Shown one piece after another: positions 1-7,796 of a stretch of DNA of 64,000 nucleotides. How positions within the stretch are numbered: position 1 is the first letter of the stretch; each line of letters begins with the position of its first letter. A model generated the notes under the pieces. The model was not told where the DNA came from. It did no database searches and saw only the letters and a list, made by a program, of their open reading frames with translations. The position numbers were made by a program, and so were the translations under genes. Origin of the DNA: CBFHSF01 sp965661055 (lineage in GTDB: Bacteria > Bacteroidota > Bacteroidia > Flavobacteriales > Schleiferiaceae); the NCBI GenBank assembly GCA_965661055.1, contig CBFICS010000007.1, positions 44,016 to 108,015 on the forward strand, in the 5' to 3' direction.

Positions 1-530
1 TATTGCAGTGCATTATTAAAAATTTCTACCATATCTCCATAGCTTCTATTTCCCATTCCTAAAAAAGGGTATTTTCTGGTTAAATACGGAAACGGTTTTT
101 TGAGCTGGTTCAATTGTTGGTCGTAAATAATGAGACCGGTTATTCGGCTGTTTACGGTTTGGGTAAAGGCTGCTATGAACACTTTTTTTCCGGGGTCCAT
201 TACAATGGGAAGGTAATTAGAGTCAAAAATGAAATTTTGATAATTCCCTTTTGAGATGTCTAAGGCATTATTCGAATAAAAGAAGTACACCGGAGAAAAG
301 TTGTACGCTGTTTCAAATGATGACATGATCAAATCATTTTCAATTTTTTGTTTGTTCTCAAGGTCTTTAGCTTCTTTTTCTTCACCGTTTTTTAGTAAGT
401 AATCAATTTGATTTTGAGAGGTTGAGAGCCTGACCAATAGAACCCCATTTTTTAATTCTGAAATAGCAGATTCTTGAGCCGTCAAAAGGTTGAAAGAAAG
501 CAGGAGTAGGGCCAGTATTTTAAAATTCAT
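1..530 (-). CDS. Secreted hypothetical protein, 3' end cut by window edge
   Basis: An open frame runs off the left edge of the window; at least 176 residues are visible. It begins with a typical signal peptide (MNFKILALLLLSFNLLTAQ, predicted cleavage after the TAQ) and continues as a soluble, lysine- and glutamate-containing region (ELKNGVLLVRLSTSQNQ), then residues around 75-170 rich in aromatic strands. I do not recognise a family with confidence. Its ATG overlaps the stop of the upstream membrane-protein gene by 11 bp, so the two are probably translationally coupled and part of one minus-strand operon with the GNAT gene further upstream. Confidence 0.75.
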   Translation of the reverse strand, partial: MNFKILALLLLSFNLLTAQESAISELKNGVLLVRLSTSQNQIDYLLKNGEEKEAKDLENKQKIENDLIMSSFETAYNFSPVYFFYSNNALDISKGNYQNFIFDSNYLPIVMDPGKKVFIAAFTQTVNSRITGLIIYDQQLNQLKKPFPYLTRKYPFLGMGNRSYGDMVEIFNNALQ

Positions 531-969
531 AACCACATGCTTTTAAGGTTTCTTTAGTTTTGGCCACTTCACCAATCCCAAGTAAGATTTTATTTCCTTG
601 GTTTGTTTCAATCTGAAGGCCAATGGCGCCTGCGGTATTGTGCACCGAACCGTATTTTCTTGAAACTCTAAACCCATACCCAATAAAAGGATACCTAATA
701 ATTTCGAGTTTTTTTATGTCAGCTTTTTCAAGCCTAGTGTAATTTTTTTGGAGTGGTTTCCACCTAAATGAAATCGCCTCAGGTTCAATTTTATATTGAA
801 GGATTGTTGAATAAATAAAAATTATTATGGCAAGAATAAGGATGCTAAACACGACCAGTCTCATTGAGTTTTCATTCTGAGAAAGTCCACCGTAGGTAGT
901 TAATATCAAAATGGGGACTAACAAGAAAAGCCAACCTTTTGAAAATTTTTGAGAAAACAATTGGGTCAT
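520..969 (-). CDS. Small membrane protein with bacterial PH-like domain
   Basis: This 149-residue protein has two hydrophobic helices (about residues 12-30 and 36-56) followed by a beta-rich region with a W-containing EAISFRWKPLQ segment and a final helix. That layout resembles the bacterial PH-like (bPH) membrane proteins whose function is generally unknown; the family assignment is mine and not certain. Its start codon overlaps the stop of the upstream GNAT gene in an ATGA, and its end overlaps the next signal-peptide protein by 11 bp, so three genes are tightly packed into one transcript. Confidence 0.7.
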   Translation of the reverse strand: MTQLFSQKFSKGWLFLLVPILILTTYGGLSQNENSMRLVVFSILILAIIIFIYSTILQYKIEPEAISFRWKPLQKNYTRLEKADIKKLEIIRYPFIGYGFRVSRKYGSVHNTAGAIGLQIETNQGNKILLGIGEVAKTKETLKACGYEF

Positions 970-1502
970 ACTTTATTGATTTTAAAAAGGCCTCCTAATT
1001 CAGTATGATCAAAAGCCTCATTTTTCACTTTGGTTAAACCACATTTTTCTAACACGGCAACGCTTGCTTTGTTTCGCAAGTCTGCCCGACCAATAATTGA
1101 AGTTATGTTCGTGTTGGCCCATGCCCAAAAGATTGAGGCGAAACAAGCTTCAGTGGCATGGCCATTGCCCCAATGCTCTTCAAAAAACCTAAACCCAACA
1201 TCTGTTTGTCCATCTTCATGGTGCTTGAGTCCGCACCAACCAATTAATTGGTCCGTTGATTTTAGAATCACTCCCCAACGACCGTAACCGAAGTTTTCAT
1301 AATGATTATAGTTATGCAAGAACTTTTCCGCCTCTTCTAGTGAAGAAAACGGAGGGTCACCGGTATACTTAATTACGTTGGGATTATTATTTAAGTCAAA
1401 GGCAAATTGTGCGTCTTCTGGTGTCAACTCTCTTAACCAAAGTCTTCGGGTTTCAATAGGGGTGGTGGCCCTCATGTTTTGGATGGTGTTTTGAGTGTTC
1501 AT
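966..1502 (-). CDS. GNAT family N-acetyltransferase (RimJ/RimL-like)
   Basis: This 178-residue protein begins its domain with ETRRLWLRELTPEDAQFAF, the usual opening of the RimJ/RimL-type Acetyltransf_3 group. It then has GRWGVILKSTDQLIGWCGL (beta 3-4), VGFRFFEEHWGNGHATEA (acetyl-CoA-binding loop) and a C-terminal NKASVAVLEKCGL motif. Such enzymes move an acetyl group from acetyl-CoA to protein N-termini, antibiotics or small amines; the substrate here cannot be read from sequence. A second in-frame ATG at residue 10 is an alternative start. It is the first gene of a coupled trio ending at the window edge. Confidence 0.85.
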   Translation of the reverse strand: MNTQNTIQNMRATTPIETRRLWLRELTPEDAQFAFDLNNNPNVIKYTGDPPFSSLEEAEKFLHNYNHYENFGYGRWGVILKSTDQLIGWCGLKHHEDGQTDVGFRFFEEHWGNGHATEACFASIFWAWANTNITSIIGRADLRNKASVAVLEKCGLTKVKNEAFDHTELGGLFKINKV

Positions 1503-1576
1503 TATTTCCCTTTAGCATTAAAGGTTAAAAGTAATATTTAATGAATATACACAATCTGTAAATTTTTGACATAAAA

Positions 1577-1601
1577 AAACCGGAAGCATTGCTTCCGGTT
1601 T
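1577..1601 (-). terminator. Rho-independent terminator of the RRM gene
   Basis: A perfect 11-bp stem (1577-1587 with 1591-1601) and 3-nt loop is followed, read on the minus strand, by a T-tract. It sits about 100 nt beyond the stop codon of the RNA-binding-protein gene, leaving a 3' untranslated region of that length. Confidence 0.85.
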
Positions 1602-1698
1602 CTTCAATCAGCCTTGTTCTTCTCAGGACATTTATATTATACAATAAAACGTACGTTCATAGACAAATGCTGTGCGAATTACAATTGGTTTCCCAATT

Positions 1699-1947
1699 CT
1701 AGCGCTGCTTTTCAATAGCAACGTTTACACGTAATTCACGACCGTTTAATTCAGTGCCATTGAGGTTTTCAATAGCAGTGTTGCCTTCGTTGTCATCAGA
1801 CATTACAACGAAACCGAATCCACGACTTCTACCAGTTTCACGATCAGTGATGATACGTGCAGATTCTACGTTTCCGAAAGCTTCAAAAGCACGGGATAAT
1901 TCGTCTTCGCTTAAGCGAAAAGAAAGGTTCCCAACAAAAATGTTCAT
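1699..1947 (-). CDS. RRM-domain RNA-binding protein
   Basis: The 82-residue protein is a single RNA recognition motif with RNP2 IFVGNL at residues 3-8 and RNP1 RGFGFVVM at residues 42-49; the aromatic residues at RNP1 positions 3 and 5 stack on RNA bases in this family. It lacks the glycine-rich tail found in several cyanobacterial and Bacteroidota homologues. Such single-RRM proteins are abundant, often cold-responsive RNA chaperones in Bacteroidota, which generally lack Hfq; that role is family knowledge, not shown here. The gene stands alone, with a TACCTTTG box upstream and its own terminator. Confidence 0.93.
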   Translation of the reverse strand: MNIFVGNLSFRLSEDELSRAFEAFGNVESARIITDRETGRSRGFGFVVMSDDNEGNTAIENLNGTELNGRELRVNVAIEKQR

Positions 1948-1973
1948 AGTAACAAAATAAATAATTCAAGGCA

Positions 1974-1981
1974 CAAAGGTA
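1974..1981 (-). promoter_or_regulatory. Candidate -7 box (TACCTTTG) for the RRM gene
   Basis: Read on the minus strand, the box matches the Bacteroidota sigma-A -7 consensus TAnnTTTG. It lies 26 nt upstream of the RRM start codon, predicting a leader of roughly 20 nt. No convincing TTG -33 box was found at the usual distance. Confidence 0.5.
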
Positions 1982-2027
1982 AGCTTAAAAACAACAGGTT
2001 TTAATTTATCATGTAAACTTTGTGTTT

Positions 2028-2486
2028 TTAAATCATTGATTTAATAAGAATAATCATTGGAACTAGGGCTGAGAGCAAGTATAGCCTTTGTGTACTGTCT
2101 CTAAAATAAATTGCTTGACGGTATGCTTTTGGGAAATTGAGGATAATCCAGACGATAAAAGCCTCGATTAATCCAATGATTGAGATGATATTTTCACTAT
2201 CTAAACCTAAAACGACCAAACTAATAGCAATGACTAGGGTGCTAAATGCAAGTCCAGAGAAAATCATTCTGATTAAATCTTTGCCTCCAATGCGTTTGTA
2301 AATATCAAACCGCAATGCGTTTTTGATTGACAATCTGAGCAATAAAGGCATGGTAGCGTAGAAGTAAAAAGAAGCTAAAAAACTAGTAGAAGTGATAACT
2401 ACCACTTTAAAAGCTTCGTAGTTAATGAGAACTCCCACGATGGAAATAGCCCAAAAAGCCACAAAGGCTTTCTCTATATTTTTCAT
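2028..2486 (-). CDS. Polytopic membrane protein of unknown function
   Basis: This 152-residue protein has about four to five hydrophobic segments (near residues 8-25, 28-50, 72-95, 100-118 and 135-150) separated by short polar loops, including a basic stretch after the second helix (IKNALRFDIYKRIGGKDL) that should face the cytoplasm. I do not recognise a family. It lies 6 bp downstream of a beta-barrel gene on the same strand, so it is probably the last gene of the transcript that begins with the DUF4136-type lipoprotein at 3748. Confidence 0.65.
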   Translation of the reverse strand: MKNIEKAFVAFWAISIVGVLINYEAFKVVVITSTSFLASFYFYATMPLLLRLSIKNALRFDIYKRIGGKDLIRMIFSGLAFSTLVIAISLVVLGLDSENIISIIGLIEAFIVWIILNFPKAYRQAIYFRDSTQRLYLLSALVPMIILIKSMI

Positions 2487-2492
2487 TTTTTG

Positions 2493-3101
2493 TTAGTAAG
2501 TAGGAATAGTATATCCTAAATGAAGACTAAAGTATTGAATAGAAGAGATAGGCAAAATGTCAAAGTTTTGAGGATTGTATGAATACCTAATACCCACATC
2601 AATAAATTGTCTTCTGGCCACATCTAAAGAAATCAACGCACCTATTTGAGGTCTCGCTACAAAACCCCAAGAGCTTTCGCTGATTTCGTAATGGCTAAAG
2701 TAAAGGCTTTGATCAGAATATGACATCCCTAAACTAAGACCAGCGTACGGAATTATTGATCCGTCTGTGGGTAAGAAATAATCGGCTCTAATACTTAAAG
2801 GAACATTGTGGCTGTACGTATATAAATCAGTGGTAATTGCACCGTGGTCTAGTTGGTAGGTTGACCTTTCAACGTATTCTGAAAATGAATTCCAACCAAA
2901 CTCAAACCCCAAGTACAATTGGTTGTTTATGGGGTATTGGTATCTAAATCCACCACCCCACCAACTGGTGTTGTCTGCGATGATATCGCTGCCAACGGGA
3001 ATACTAGGTTCGTAATAAAAACTAAAGTATCTTGAGAAATTCTGGCCATTAGTGGTGAATGCTCCTAGAACTATGATAAATGTGATTATTTGCTTTTTCA
3101 T
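2493..3101 (-). CDS. Outer-membrane beta-barrel protein
   Basis: The 202-residue protein starts with a signal peptide (MKKQIITFIIVLGAFTTNGQ). It continues with alternating aromatic and polar strands (RYQYPINNQLYLGFEFGWN, PLSIRADYFLPTDGSIIPY, DVGIRYSYN) and ends in a strand with aromatic residues (YFSLHLGYTIPTY), the pattern of an eight-stranded OmpX/OmpW-like barrel. Function is unknown. It follows the DUF4136-like lipoprotein by 11 bp and precedes a membrane protein by 6 bp, suggesting the three products act in the same envelope process. Confidence 0.75.
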   Translation of the reverse strand: MKKQIITFIIVLGAFTTNGQNFSRYFSFYYEPSIPVGSDIIADNTSWWGGGFRYQYPINNQLYLGFEFGWNSFSEYVERSTYQLDHGAITTDLYTYSHNVPLSIRADYFLPTDGSIIPYAGLSLGMSYSDQSLYFSHYEISESSWGFVARPQIGALISLDVARRQFIDVGIRYSYNPQNFDILPISSIQYFSLHLGYTIPTY

Positions 3102-3112
3102 GATAGCTGTAA

Positions 3113-3748
3113 TTAAGGTAGGTTAGTGATGTAAGGACTTTGCGTGAAAGCCTGGTCAGTTGCTTTTACCGTTTCACTGACCGCCGTGGATCCTTTGTAA
3201 ACACTACCAATTACTGCATTCCAAAGAACCGTAATTTGGTTGTTTTGCATGTTCTTTACGTCTAGTAATTCAATAACTATCGTGCCCGTACTGTATGCGT
3301 AGGTTGAGTATCCTGGATACCAATATCCGCAACCTGGACATCCCCAATATCCACCCCCAGGGTAGCCCGGGTAACCCCACCAATATCCTGGGTAATAATA
3401 ATCAGTGTATATCTGAAGGTTCTTTATTAGGGTTACTGGAATTCCAATATCTGCTGAATCTTTATCAGCTACTTGAACATAACCCCTTGCGGTCATGTTT
3501 TTAGCAAGGTTGTCAAGAATTTTGTTGGCATCTGGACCCGTTAATGAGTTTCCGTCACCGGGTTTATCTGAGGCAACAATGATTGAATCAGGTATGAAAA
3601 AAGTATTGTATTGTTTAAAGTCAGAACTAGGTGCATAATGGGTCGCGACATAAAATTCCGACGAAAGTCGCGCAGTATTCGGTAATTTTGTGCAACTTGC
3701 TATCACCAAACTAGTAAGAGAAATGGTAAGTAATTGAATTGCTTTCAT
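3113..3748 (-). CDS. DUF4136-like lipoprotein with a Tyr/Gly/Trp-rich loop
   Basis: This 211-residue lipoprotein has a signal peptide with a lipobox ending in ASC (Cys about residue 19), followed by the DUF4136 pattern: FKQYNTFFIPDS, an NLAKNMTARGYVQV helix and a DIGIPVTLI strand. The family is common among Bacteroidota and Proteobacteria lipoproteins of unknown role. Between the strands, about residues 117-152, lies an unusual low-complexity segment of Tyr, Gly, Trp and Pro (PGYWWGYPGYPGGGYWG) with two Cys in CPGC. A second lipoprotein with a similar tract lies at 4417-5049. The gene leads a three-gene minus-strand group and is divergent from 3798. Confidence 0.75.
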   Translation of the reverse strand: MKAIQLLTISLTSLVIASCTKLPNTARLSSEFYVATHYAPSSDFKQYNTFFIPDSIIVASDKPGDGNSLTGPDANKILDNLAKNMTARGYVQVADKDSADIGIPVTLIKNLQIYTDYYYPGYWWGYPGYPGGGYWGCPGCGYWYPGYSTYAYSTGTIVIELLDVKNMQNNQITVLWNAVIGSVYKGSTAVSETVKATDQAFTQSPYITNLP

Positions 3749-3797
3749 AGTTTTCTATCTGTTTTGAAAAGTAAAAGTACATTAAAAAATATTCTTT

Positions 3798-4406
3798 ATG
3801 CGACTTAAGTTAGTGGTTTTAATCTTAACCGTTTTTTCAAGTTTTCAGGCTTTTTCTCAATTCGGACTTCATTATACTCAAGGATATGTTTTTGGAAACA
3901 ATGTTCCTGTATACGGAGGTAGGATTTATTTGAACGAAACCTCCTCTCAAGAAGTCACAGGACTTATGCGCGTGGGTAGAGATAATGCTGTTGGGTTTAG
4001 CTACACATGGCAAAATATGGACGCAAGAGAGGATTATTTTAACGGGGTCGGAAATGGAACGACTCGGCTGACTTGGCATTATTACCAACTTAATTTTCAA
4101 AGGTATTACCGCCATGTGGGATCGAGAATTGAGCCGTATGCAGCCGGAAAACTAGGACTTGTCTTTATCGATAATAAGGAGTTTAACGCAAGAGATTACA
4201 CCTATTTTACAGTGGGTGTTGATTTAGGATGTAGACTCTACTTGACCGAAAAATTCGGGCTTTCTGCAGCTGCCCAACTAATGATGCCGGTTCAAGGGGT
4301 AGGAGGAGCTATTTTTGTTGGCTCTGGAGGAGCAGGTGTGGGCGTGAACGGATATTCGTCCATCGCCCAATTCTGCTTTAATATTGGAGGCTTCTTCCAA
4401 CTGTAA
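3798..4406 (+). CDS. Outer-membrane beta-barrel protein
   Basis: This 202-residue protein has a signal peptide (MRLKLVVLILTVFSSFQAFSQ) and then a series of amphipathic strands (VTGLMRVGRDNAVGFSYTW, RLTWHYYQLNFQRYYRHV) ending in a C-terminal aromatic strand (AQFCFNIGGFFQL). It is most likely a small integral outer-membrane barrel; a long glycine-rich turn (GGAIFVGSGGAGVGVNG) sits near residue 170. No specific family is recognised. It is transcribed alone, divergently from the DUF4136-like lipoprotein, with only 49 bp between the two start codons. Confidence 0.7.
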   Translation: MRLKLVVLILTVFSSFQAFSQFGLHYTQGYVFGNNVPVYGGRIYLNETSSQEVTGLMRVGRDNAVGFSYTWQNMDAREDYFNGVGNGTTRLTWHYYQLNFQRYYRHVGSRIEPYAAGKLGLVFIDNKEFNARDYTYFTVGVDLGCRLYLTEKFGLSAAAQLMMPVQGVGGAIFVGSGGAGVGVNGYSSIAQFCFNIGGFFQL

Positions 4407-4416
4407 TTTCAGAAAC

Positions 4417-5049
4417 CTATTTTTCTTTTTTTAGAAGTCCTAGCCTGTCTAGTTCTTCAGATATTACCGCGGCGTATTCTCTAGAAAATGATTCGGCTGA
4501 ACTGGGGTCAGTGGTTTCTGATTGACCGGCCCAAATCAATTTGTTTTGTTTTAAATCATACAATCTAGCTTCTAAGAAAAACTGGGTAGTTGTGGTATAA
4601 TACCCTGGTTCATTAACCATGTAGTAACTATTGTAATAATAACCACCCCAACCTCCATAATATCCATAGGGAGAATAAGAGGTGCCCGGGACGTATTTTG
4701 TTTGTTCATTAACATCTAACAGTGATATGGTAAGAACACTTTCAATGCCTTCTGATTTCATTTTTTCTACCGACGCGGTAAGTTCTTCTTTGGTCGGCTT
4801 GTGGTCAGGCCCAAAATAATCATACCCCTTCTTTGAAGATACCTTTTTTCTGCTCATAGCCTCTTCAATTGCGTTTTCAAAAGTGATTTGATAATCCGCT
4901 CTATCAGTAATACCTGTGATTAGTATATGGCTTTGTGCTGTTTTTTCGGCATCGGGATTTGACCAGGTGGCTACCAAATGAGTGTTGGTACACGCTGAAA
5001 TGAAAAATCCTCCAATAATTGCTAGGACAGTTTTAATAAATTTATTCAT
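4417..5049 (-). CDS. DUF4136-like lipoprotein with Tyr/Gly-rich insert
   Basis: The 210-residue lipoprotein has a lipobox ending in SAC (Cys about residue 20). The mature part resembles Bacteroidota lipoproteins that start with a TWSNPDAEK-type strand, followed by LITGITDRADYQITFENAIEEAM, a GIESVLTISLLDV strand and a C-terminal LDRLGLL helix. Residues about 125-155 form a Tyr/Gly-rich loop (YGYYGGWGGYYYNSYY) much like the one in the lipoprotein at 3113-3748, although the two are otherwise only distantly alike. It follows the DUF4412-like gene by 1 bp and belongs to the operon that begins at the helicase. Confidence 0.7.
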   Translation of the reverse strand: MNKFIKTVLAIIGGFFISACTNTHLVATWSNPDAEKTAQSHILITGITDRADYQITFENAIEEAMSRKKVSSKKGYDYFGPDHKPTKEELTASVEKMKSEGIESVLTISLLDVNEQTKYVPGTSYSPYGYYGGWGGYYYNSYYMVNEPGYYTTTTQFFLEARLYDLKQNKLIWAGQSETTDPSSAESFSREYAAVISEELDRLGLLKKEK

Positions 5050-5050
5050 A

Positions 5051-5728
5051 TTACATTCCTCCTCCTGCGTTTTTTAATTCAGTAAAAGTCATAACGTTAG
5101 CCCCAGCAGGGATTTCTAAATTAAAGTCAGATTCTTTAGCTTCCTTTACTGATTTTGCCGTCATAACCATTGGCATTTCTCCCGTCATGATTTCCATTTC
5201 TAATGGAAAACCATCAAGGTTTTTGTACATGCTCGTCATTTCACTATTCAAGTTTTCTGGCTTAATCTTATCAGTATACCACACCATAACAGCGGTGTTG
5301 TCTCCTGATTTAATTTTGGCTCTTTTACACTTGTAGCCTAAGATTTTCTTTTCGCCTGGTAGTTCTTCAATTTCTTGTGACTCTTTAGAAGCTTCTTTTT
5401 CTAACTCCTTATATTCTTCGGCACTAATAGTTGCAGCCGTAACCTGTCCCATCATTGAAGTAATCATTAATCCTTCCCCTTTTTCGCCATCCATAAACAT
5501 GTTCAAAGACATAAGGCTACCCATGGCCATGTCTAATGAAACTTTTTGCTTCATAAAGGCAAGGTTTAAGGTTGATCCGTCTAACATGGCTAGTTGGGCT
5601 GCATTGCTTTCATCAGCTATGAATTCAATTTCGTACGTAATGGAAACGTTTTTTTTCTGAGCAAAAGCCTGAGTTCCAAAAAGGAATAGTCCGGCTAAAA
5701 GTAAAACTGATGTGAATTTAATTTTCAT
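5051..5728 (-). CDS. DUF4412-like secreted protein
   Basis: This 225-residue protein has a clear signal peptide cleaved after AFA (residue 23). The mature chain has a methionine-rich middle (TSMMGQVTAATISAEEY) and then the pattern KKILGYKCKRAKIKSGDN, MVWYTDKI, FPLEMEI and F-N-L-E-I-P-A-G seen in DUF4412 and GLPGLI-type periplasmic proteins of Bacteroidota. No activity is known. Its start overlaps the stop of the SnoaL-like gene by 11 bp, and it ends 1 bp before the next lipoprotein, so it is part of the run from the DEAD helicase to 4417. Confidence 0.7.
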   Translation of the reverse strand: MKIKFTSVLLLAGLFLFGTQAFAQKKNVSITYEIEFIADESNAAQLAMLDGSTLNLAFMKQKVSLDMAMGSLMSLNMFMDGEKGEGLMITSMMGQVTAATISAEEYKELEKEASKESQEIEELPGEKKILGYKCKRAKIKSGDNTAVMVWYTDKIKPENLNSEMTSMYKNLDGFPLEMEIMTGEMPMVMTAKSVKEAKESDFNLEIPAGANVMTFTELKNAGGGM

Positions 5729-6203
5729 CTGATAGTGTTTTTAATGAATCTATTTGCGTTACTAAGTTATTAACTAATTGGTTTGGAACCGCTATGGACA
5801 ATATATATTGATCAATTTTCCATACGTTGTCAGACTTTAGTAATACTCCGGTTCCTCTTAAGGGGCCAAGGTGATCGGTGTCAATTTCTTCTTCAAACCA
5901 ACAAACGGTTTTTTCGGGATTATAGCGAAGACTTCTGGCATAAGGTTTAAAATCCCAAGCGCTGCCTCTTTCAAAAAAAGGGCTTGACCATTTTCTGAAT
6001 TCTATGGCCGTCCATCTTTCCGTTTGATCCGTTCCCATGAAAATGGAGCTATCTGAGTAGAAATAACTAAAATACTTTTCTTCATTGGCTTGAGAGGCCG
6101 CAAGGTGCCAATTGTTCAAAACCTCCTCGGGAGGAGGACTGCTTTCTCCGCGACAACCTGCCAATAAAACGATGGCGAAAAATATAAAAATTCTATTTAT
6201 CAT
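5718..6203 (-). CDS. SnoaL/NTF2-like lipoprotein
   Basis: This 161-residue protein starts at 6203 with MINRIFIFFAIVLLAGC, a lipoprotein signal peptide. A longer open frame extends upstream but it only re-reads the basic tail of the helicase. The mature part has the cone-shaped NTF2 fold pattern: an LNNWHLAASQANEEKYFSYF helix, a strand SSIFMGTDQTERW, RKWSSPFF, and TVCWFEEEID...GTGVLLKSDNVWKIDQYILS. Such domains bind small ligands or act as scaffolds. Its ATG lies inside the last codons of the helicase gene (11-bp overlap) and its end overlaps the next gene by 11 bp, indicating coupling. Confidence 0.78.
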   Translation of the reverse strand: MINRIFIFFAIVLLAGCRGESSPPPEEVLNNWHLAASQANEEKYFSYFYSDSSIFMGTDQTERWTAIEFRKWSSPFFERGSAWDFKPYARSLRYNPEKTVCWFEEEIDTDHLGPLRGTGVLLKSDNVWKIDQYILSIAVPNQLVNNLVTQIDSLKTLSDEN

Positions 6204-7446
6204 TTGCCCTTTTGTTCTTTGGCTTCTGTTTATTGCCTTTGTAGTTTTTATTGAAGGGCTTTTTACCATTCTTTTTTTTCGATTTTTTCTTTTCCTCGAT
6301 AGACCACTCAGGACCTTTGGCAAATCCTTCTGGTAAATCCGGTGTGTCAACAACAGATTCAATCAGTTCCTCAATATAGAAAAACTTTCTCATGTCTGCT
6401 GGGTTCACTAGAGTAATGGCTTCTCCCTTGGTTTCTGCCCTAGCGGTTCTTCCTATTCGGTGGACGTAATCTTCAGGATTGTTTGGGACGTCGTAATTAA
6501 TGACCAGGTTAATGTCCTTTATGTCAATTCCTCTGCTTAATACATCCGTCGCTACGACAATTCGAGTTTTTTTACTCCTGAAATCTGCTAAAACACTTTC
6601 TCTTTCAGCTTGCTCAAAGTCAGAGGACATTGATTTTACCGAATATCCTTTTCTTTTTAGCGCTCTAAAAACGTCGTTTACAGAGGTTTTTCTAGAGCAG
6701 AAAATAATGATGCTGTTGTAATTGTCTCTATCCTTTAGAATAGATTCAACCAGCGGAAGTTTTTGTTCATTGTAGGTAAGGTATTTCTTTTGGCTTACCC
6801 CCGCGGCAGGTTTTGAAATTGAAAGACTGATTTCAAAAGGGTCGTGTAAAAGATCTCTTGCCAGGTCTCTAATTTTTAAAGGCATGGTGGCGCTGAAAAG
6901 TAGGTTTTGTCTCTTTTCAGGGAGAAATGACGCGATTTTTAAAATATCATCTCTAAATCCCATGTCTAACATTCGATCAGCTTCGTCAAGTATAAAGTGC
7001 TTCACCTTGTCAAACTTCACGTAACCCATTCTCAAATGAGAAAGTAGTTTTCCTGGAGTGGCAATAATGATGTCGGTTCCTTTGGTTAAGGCGGTTTTTT
7101 CTTTTTCAAACCCTGCGCCTGTGCCGCCTCCTAGAACGGTAGCACTGTGAGCATCTACAAAATATGAAAAGCCTTGCACCTGGTTGTCAATTTGGGTGGC
7201 AAGTTCTCGTGTAGGGACGATAACCACCGTTGAGGTACCACTGTGGTTTCCCTCTGTAATTTGGTGTAAAATCGGCAGAATGAAGGCAGCGGTTTTACCC
7301 GTTCCGGTTTGAGCACATGCAATCACATCTCTTCCTTGAATGATGCTGGGCATGGTTTGTTCTTGAACGGGAGTGGCTTTTTCAAAGCCCATATAAGAGA
7401 TGGCTTCTATGATCTGATCATTAAGCCCTAATGTTTTAAAATCCAT
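6193..7446 (-). CDS. DEAD-box ATP-dependent RNA helicase (RhlE-like)
   Basis: This 417-residue helicase carries all motifs: Q motif FEKATPVQEQ (21-30), motif I AQTGTGKT (45-52), PTRELA, TPGKLL, DEAD (154-157), SAT (185-187), TDVLSRGID (300-308) and HRIGRTAR (329-336). A basic tail rich in Lys and Asn follows (about 385-417). It unwinds RNA duplexes in ribosome assembly or mRNA turnover; RhlE-type enzymes fit best by the short basic tail. I chose the ATG at 7446 because MDFKTLGLNDQIIEAI is the normal N-terminus; an open frame continuing to 7572 has no family similarity. It is the first gene of a chain that includes three secreted proteins. Confidence 0.95.
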   Translation of the reverse strand: MDFKTLGLNDQIIEAISYMGFEKATPVQEQTMPSIIQGRDVIACAQTGTGKTAAFILPILHQITEGNHSGTSTVVIVPTRELATQIDNQVQGFSYFVDAHSATVLGGGTGAGFEKEKTALTKGTDIIIATPGKLLSHLRMGYVKFDKVKHFILDEADRMLDMGFRDDILKIASFLPEKRQNLLFSATMPLKIRDLARDLLHDPFEISLSISKPAAGVSQKKYLTYNEQKLPLVESILKDRDNYNSIIIFCSRKTSVNDVFRALKRKGYSVKSMSSDFEQAERESVLADFRSKKTRIVVATDVLSRGIDIKDINLVINYDVPNNPEDYVHRIGRTARAETKGEAITLVNPADMRKFFYIEELIESVVDTPDLPEGFAKGPEWSIEEKKKSKKKNGKKPFNKNYKGNKQKPKNKRANDK

Positions 7447-7610
7447 GGTTGAAAGGTCGCTATTTTTTTGCAAAGGCCTAAAGGTTCTCTGAAAAATATG
7501 ATAGGGAAAGGGATGAACAACACAACAAGAGATCATGTAGACAGCCGAAGTTTTGTCTTTCACTAGTTTCAAATCCCAAAACCTCAGTCCCTAGAATTGT
7601 CCTTAAACAA

Positions 7611-7640
7611 AAAAGACCACATCGAAAGATGTGGTCTTTT
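7611..7640 (-). terminator. Terminator of tRNA-Phe
   Basis: A perfect 13-bp stem (7611-7623 with 7628-7640) encloses a 4-nt loop; on the minus strand it ends in a T-tract. It begins 5 nt after the tRNA 3' end, so the tRNA is a single-gene transcript. Confidence 0.9.
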
Positions 7641-7644
7641 TGTG

Positions 7645-7717
7645 TGGTGCCACCAGGAATCGAACCAGGGACACAAGGATTTTCAGTCCTTTGCTCTACC
7701 AACTGAGCTATGGCACC
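7645..7717 (-). tRNA. tRNA-Phe (GAA)
   Basis: Read on the minus strand, the 73-nt sequence folds as a cloverleaf: acceptor arm GGTGCCA paired with TGGCACC, D arm with AGCTCAGTTGGTAGAGC, anticodon stem AAGGA/TCCTT around the loop CTGAAAA (anticodon GAA, Phe), and T arm CTGG-TTCGATT-CCAG. The discriminator base is A and the CCA end is not encoded, so it must be added by CCA nucleotidyltransferase. It is flanked by its own promoter and terminator. Confidence 0.97.
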
Positions 7718-7733
7718 ATTGCGTTAGCGGCGG

Positions 7734-7765
7734 CAAATCTAAAGAAAAAATATCAATTTGTGCAA
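7734..7765 (-). promoter_or_regulatory. Promoter of tRNA-Phe
   Basis: On the minus strand a -7 box TAGATTTG (7734-7741) matches TAnnTTTG and is preceded by TTG (7763-7765) with a 21-nt spacer, close to the Bacteroidota sigma-A consensus arrangement. Transcription would start about 10 nt upstream of the mature tRNA. It is the best-formed promoter I found in the window. Confidence 0.65.
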
Positions 7766-7784
7766 CTTATTTTAGCCCATAATG

Positions 7785-7792
7785 TACCTTTG
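7785..7792 (+). promoter_or_regulatory. -7 box (TACCTTTG) of coaX; near-leaderless start
   Basis: TACCTTTG matches TAnnTTTG exactly, with TTTG 24 nt further upstream (7757-7760). The predicted transcription start lies at or within a few bases of the coaX ATG at 7797, so the mRNA may be leaderless. Confidence 0.5.
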
Positions 7793-7796
7793 GGGT

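Noticed and set aside
6204..6362. Longer version of the SnoaL-like gene
   Set aside because: The extra 53 residues are only another reading frame of the helicase tail; the lipoprotein signal starts at 6203.
7447..7572. N-terminal extension of the DEAD-box helicase
   Set aside because: The extra 42 residues have no similarity to helicases and the normal family start is the ATG at 7446; the extension reaches almost to the tRNA terminator.
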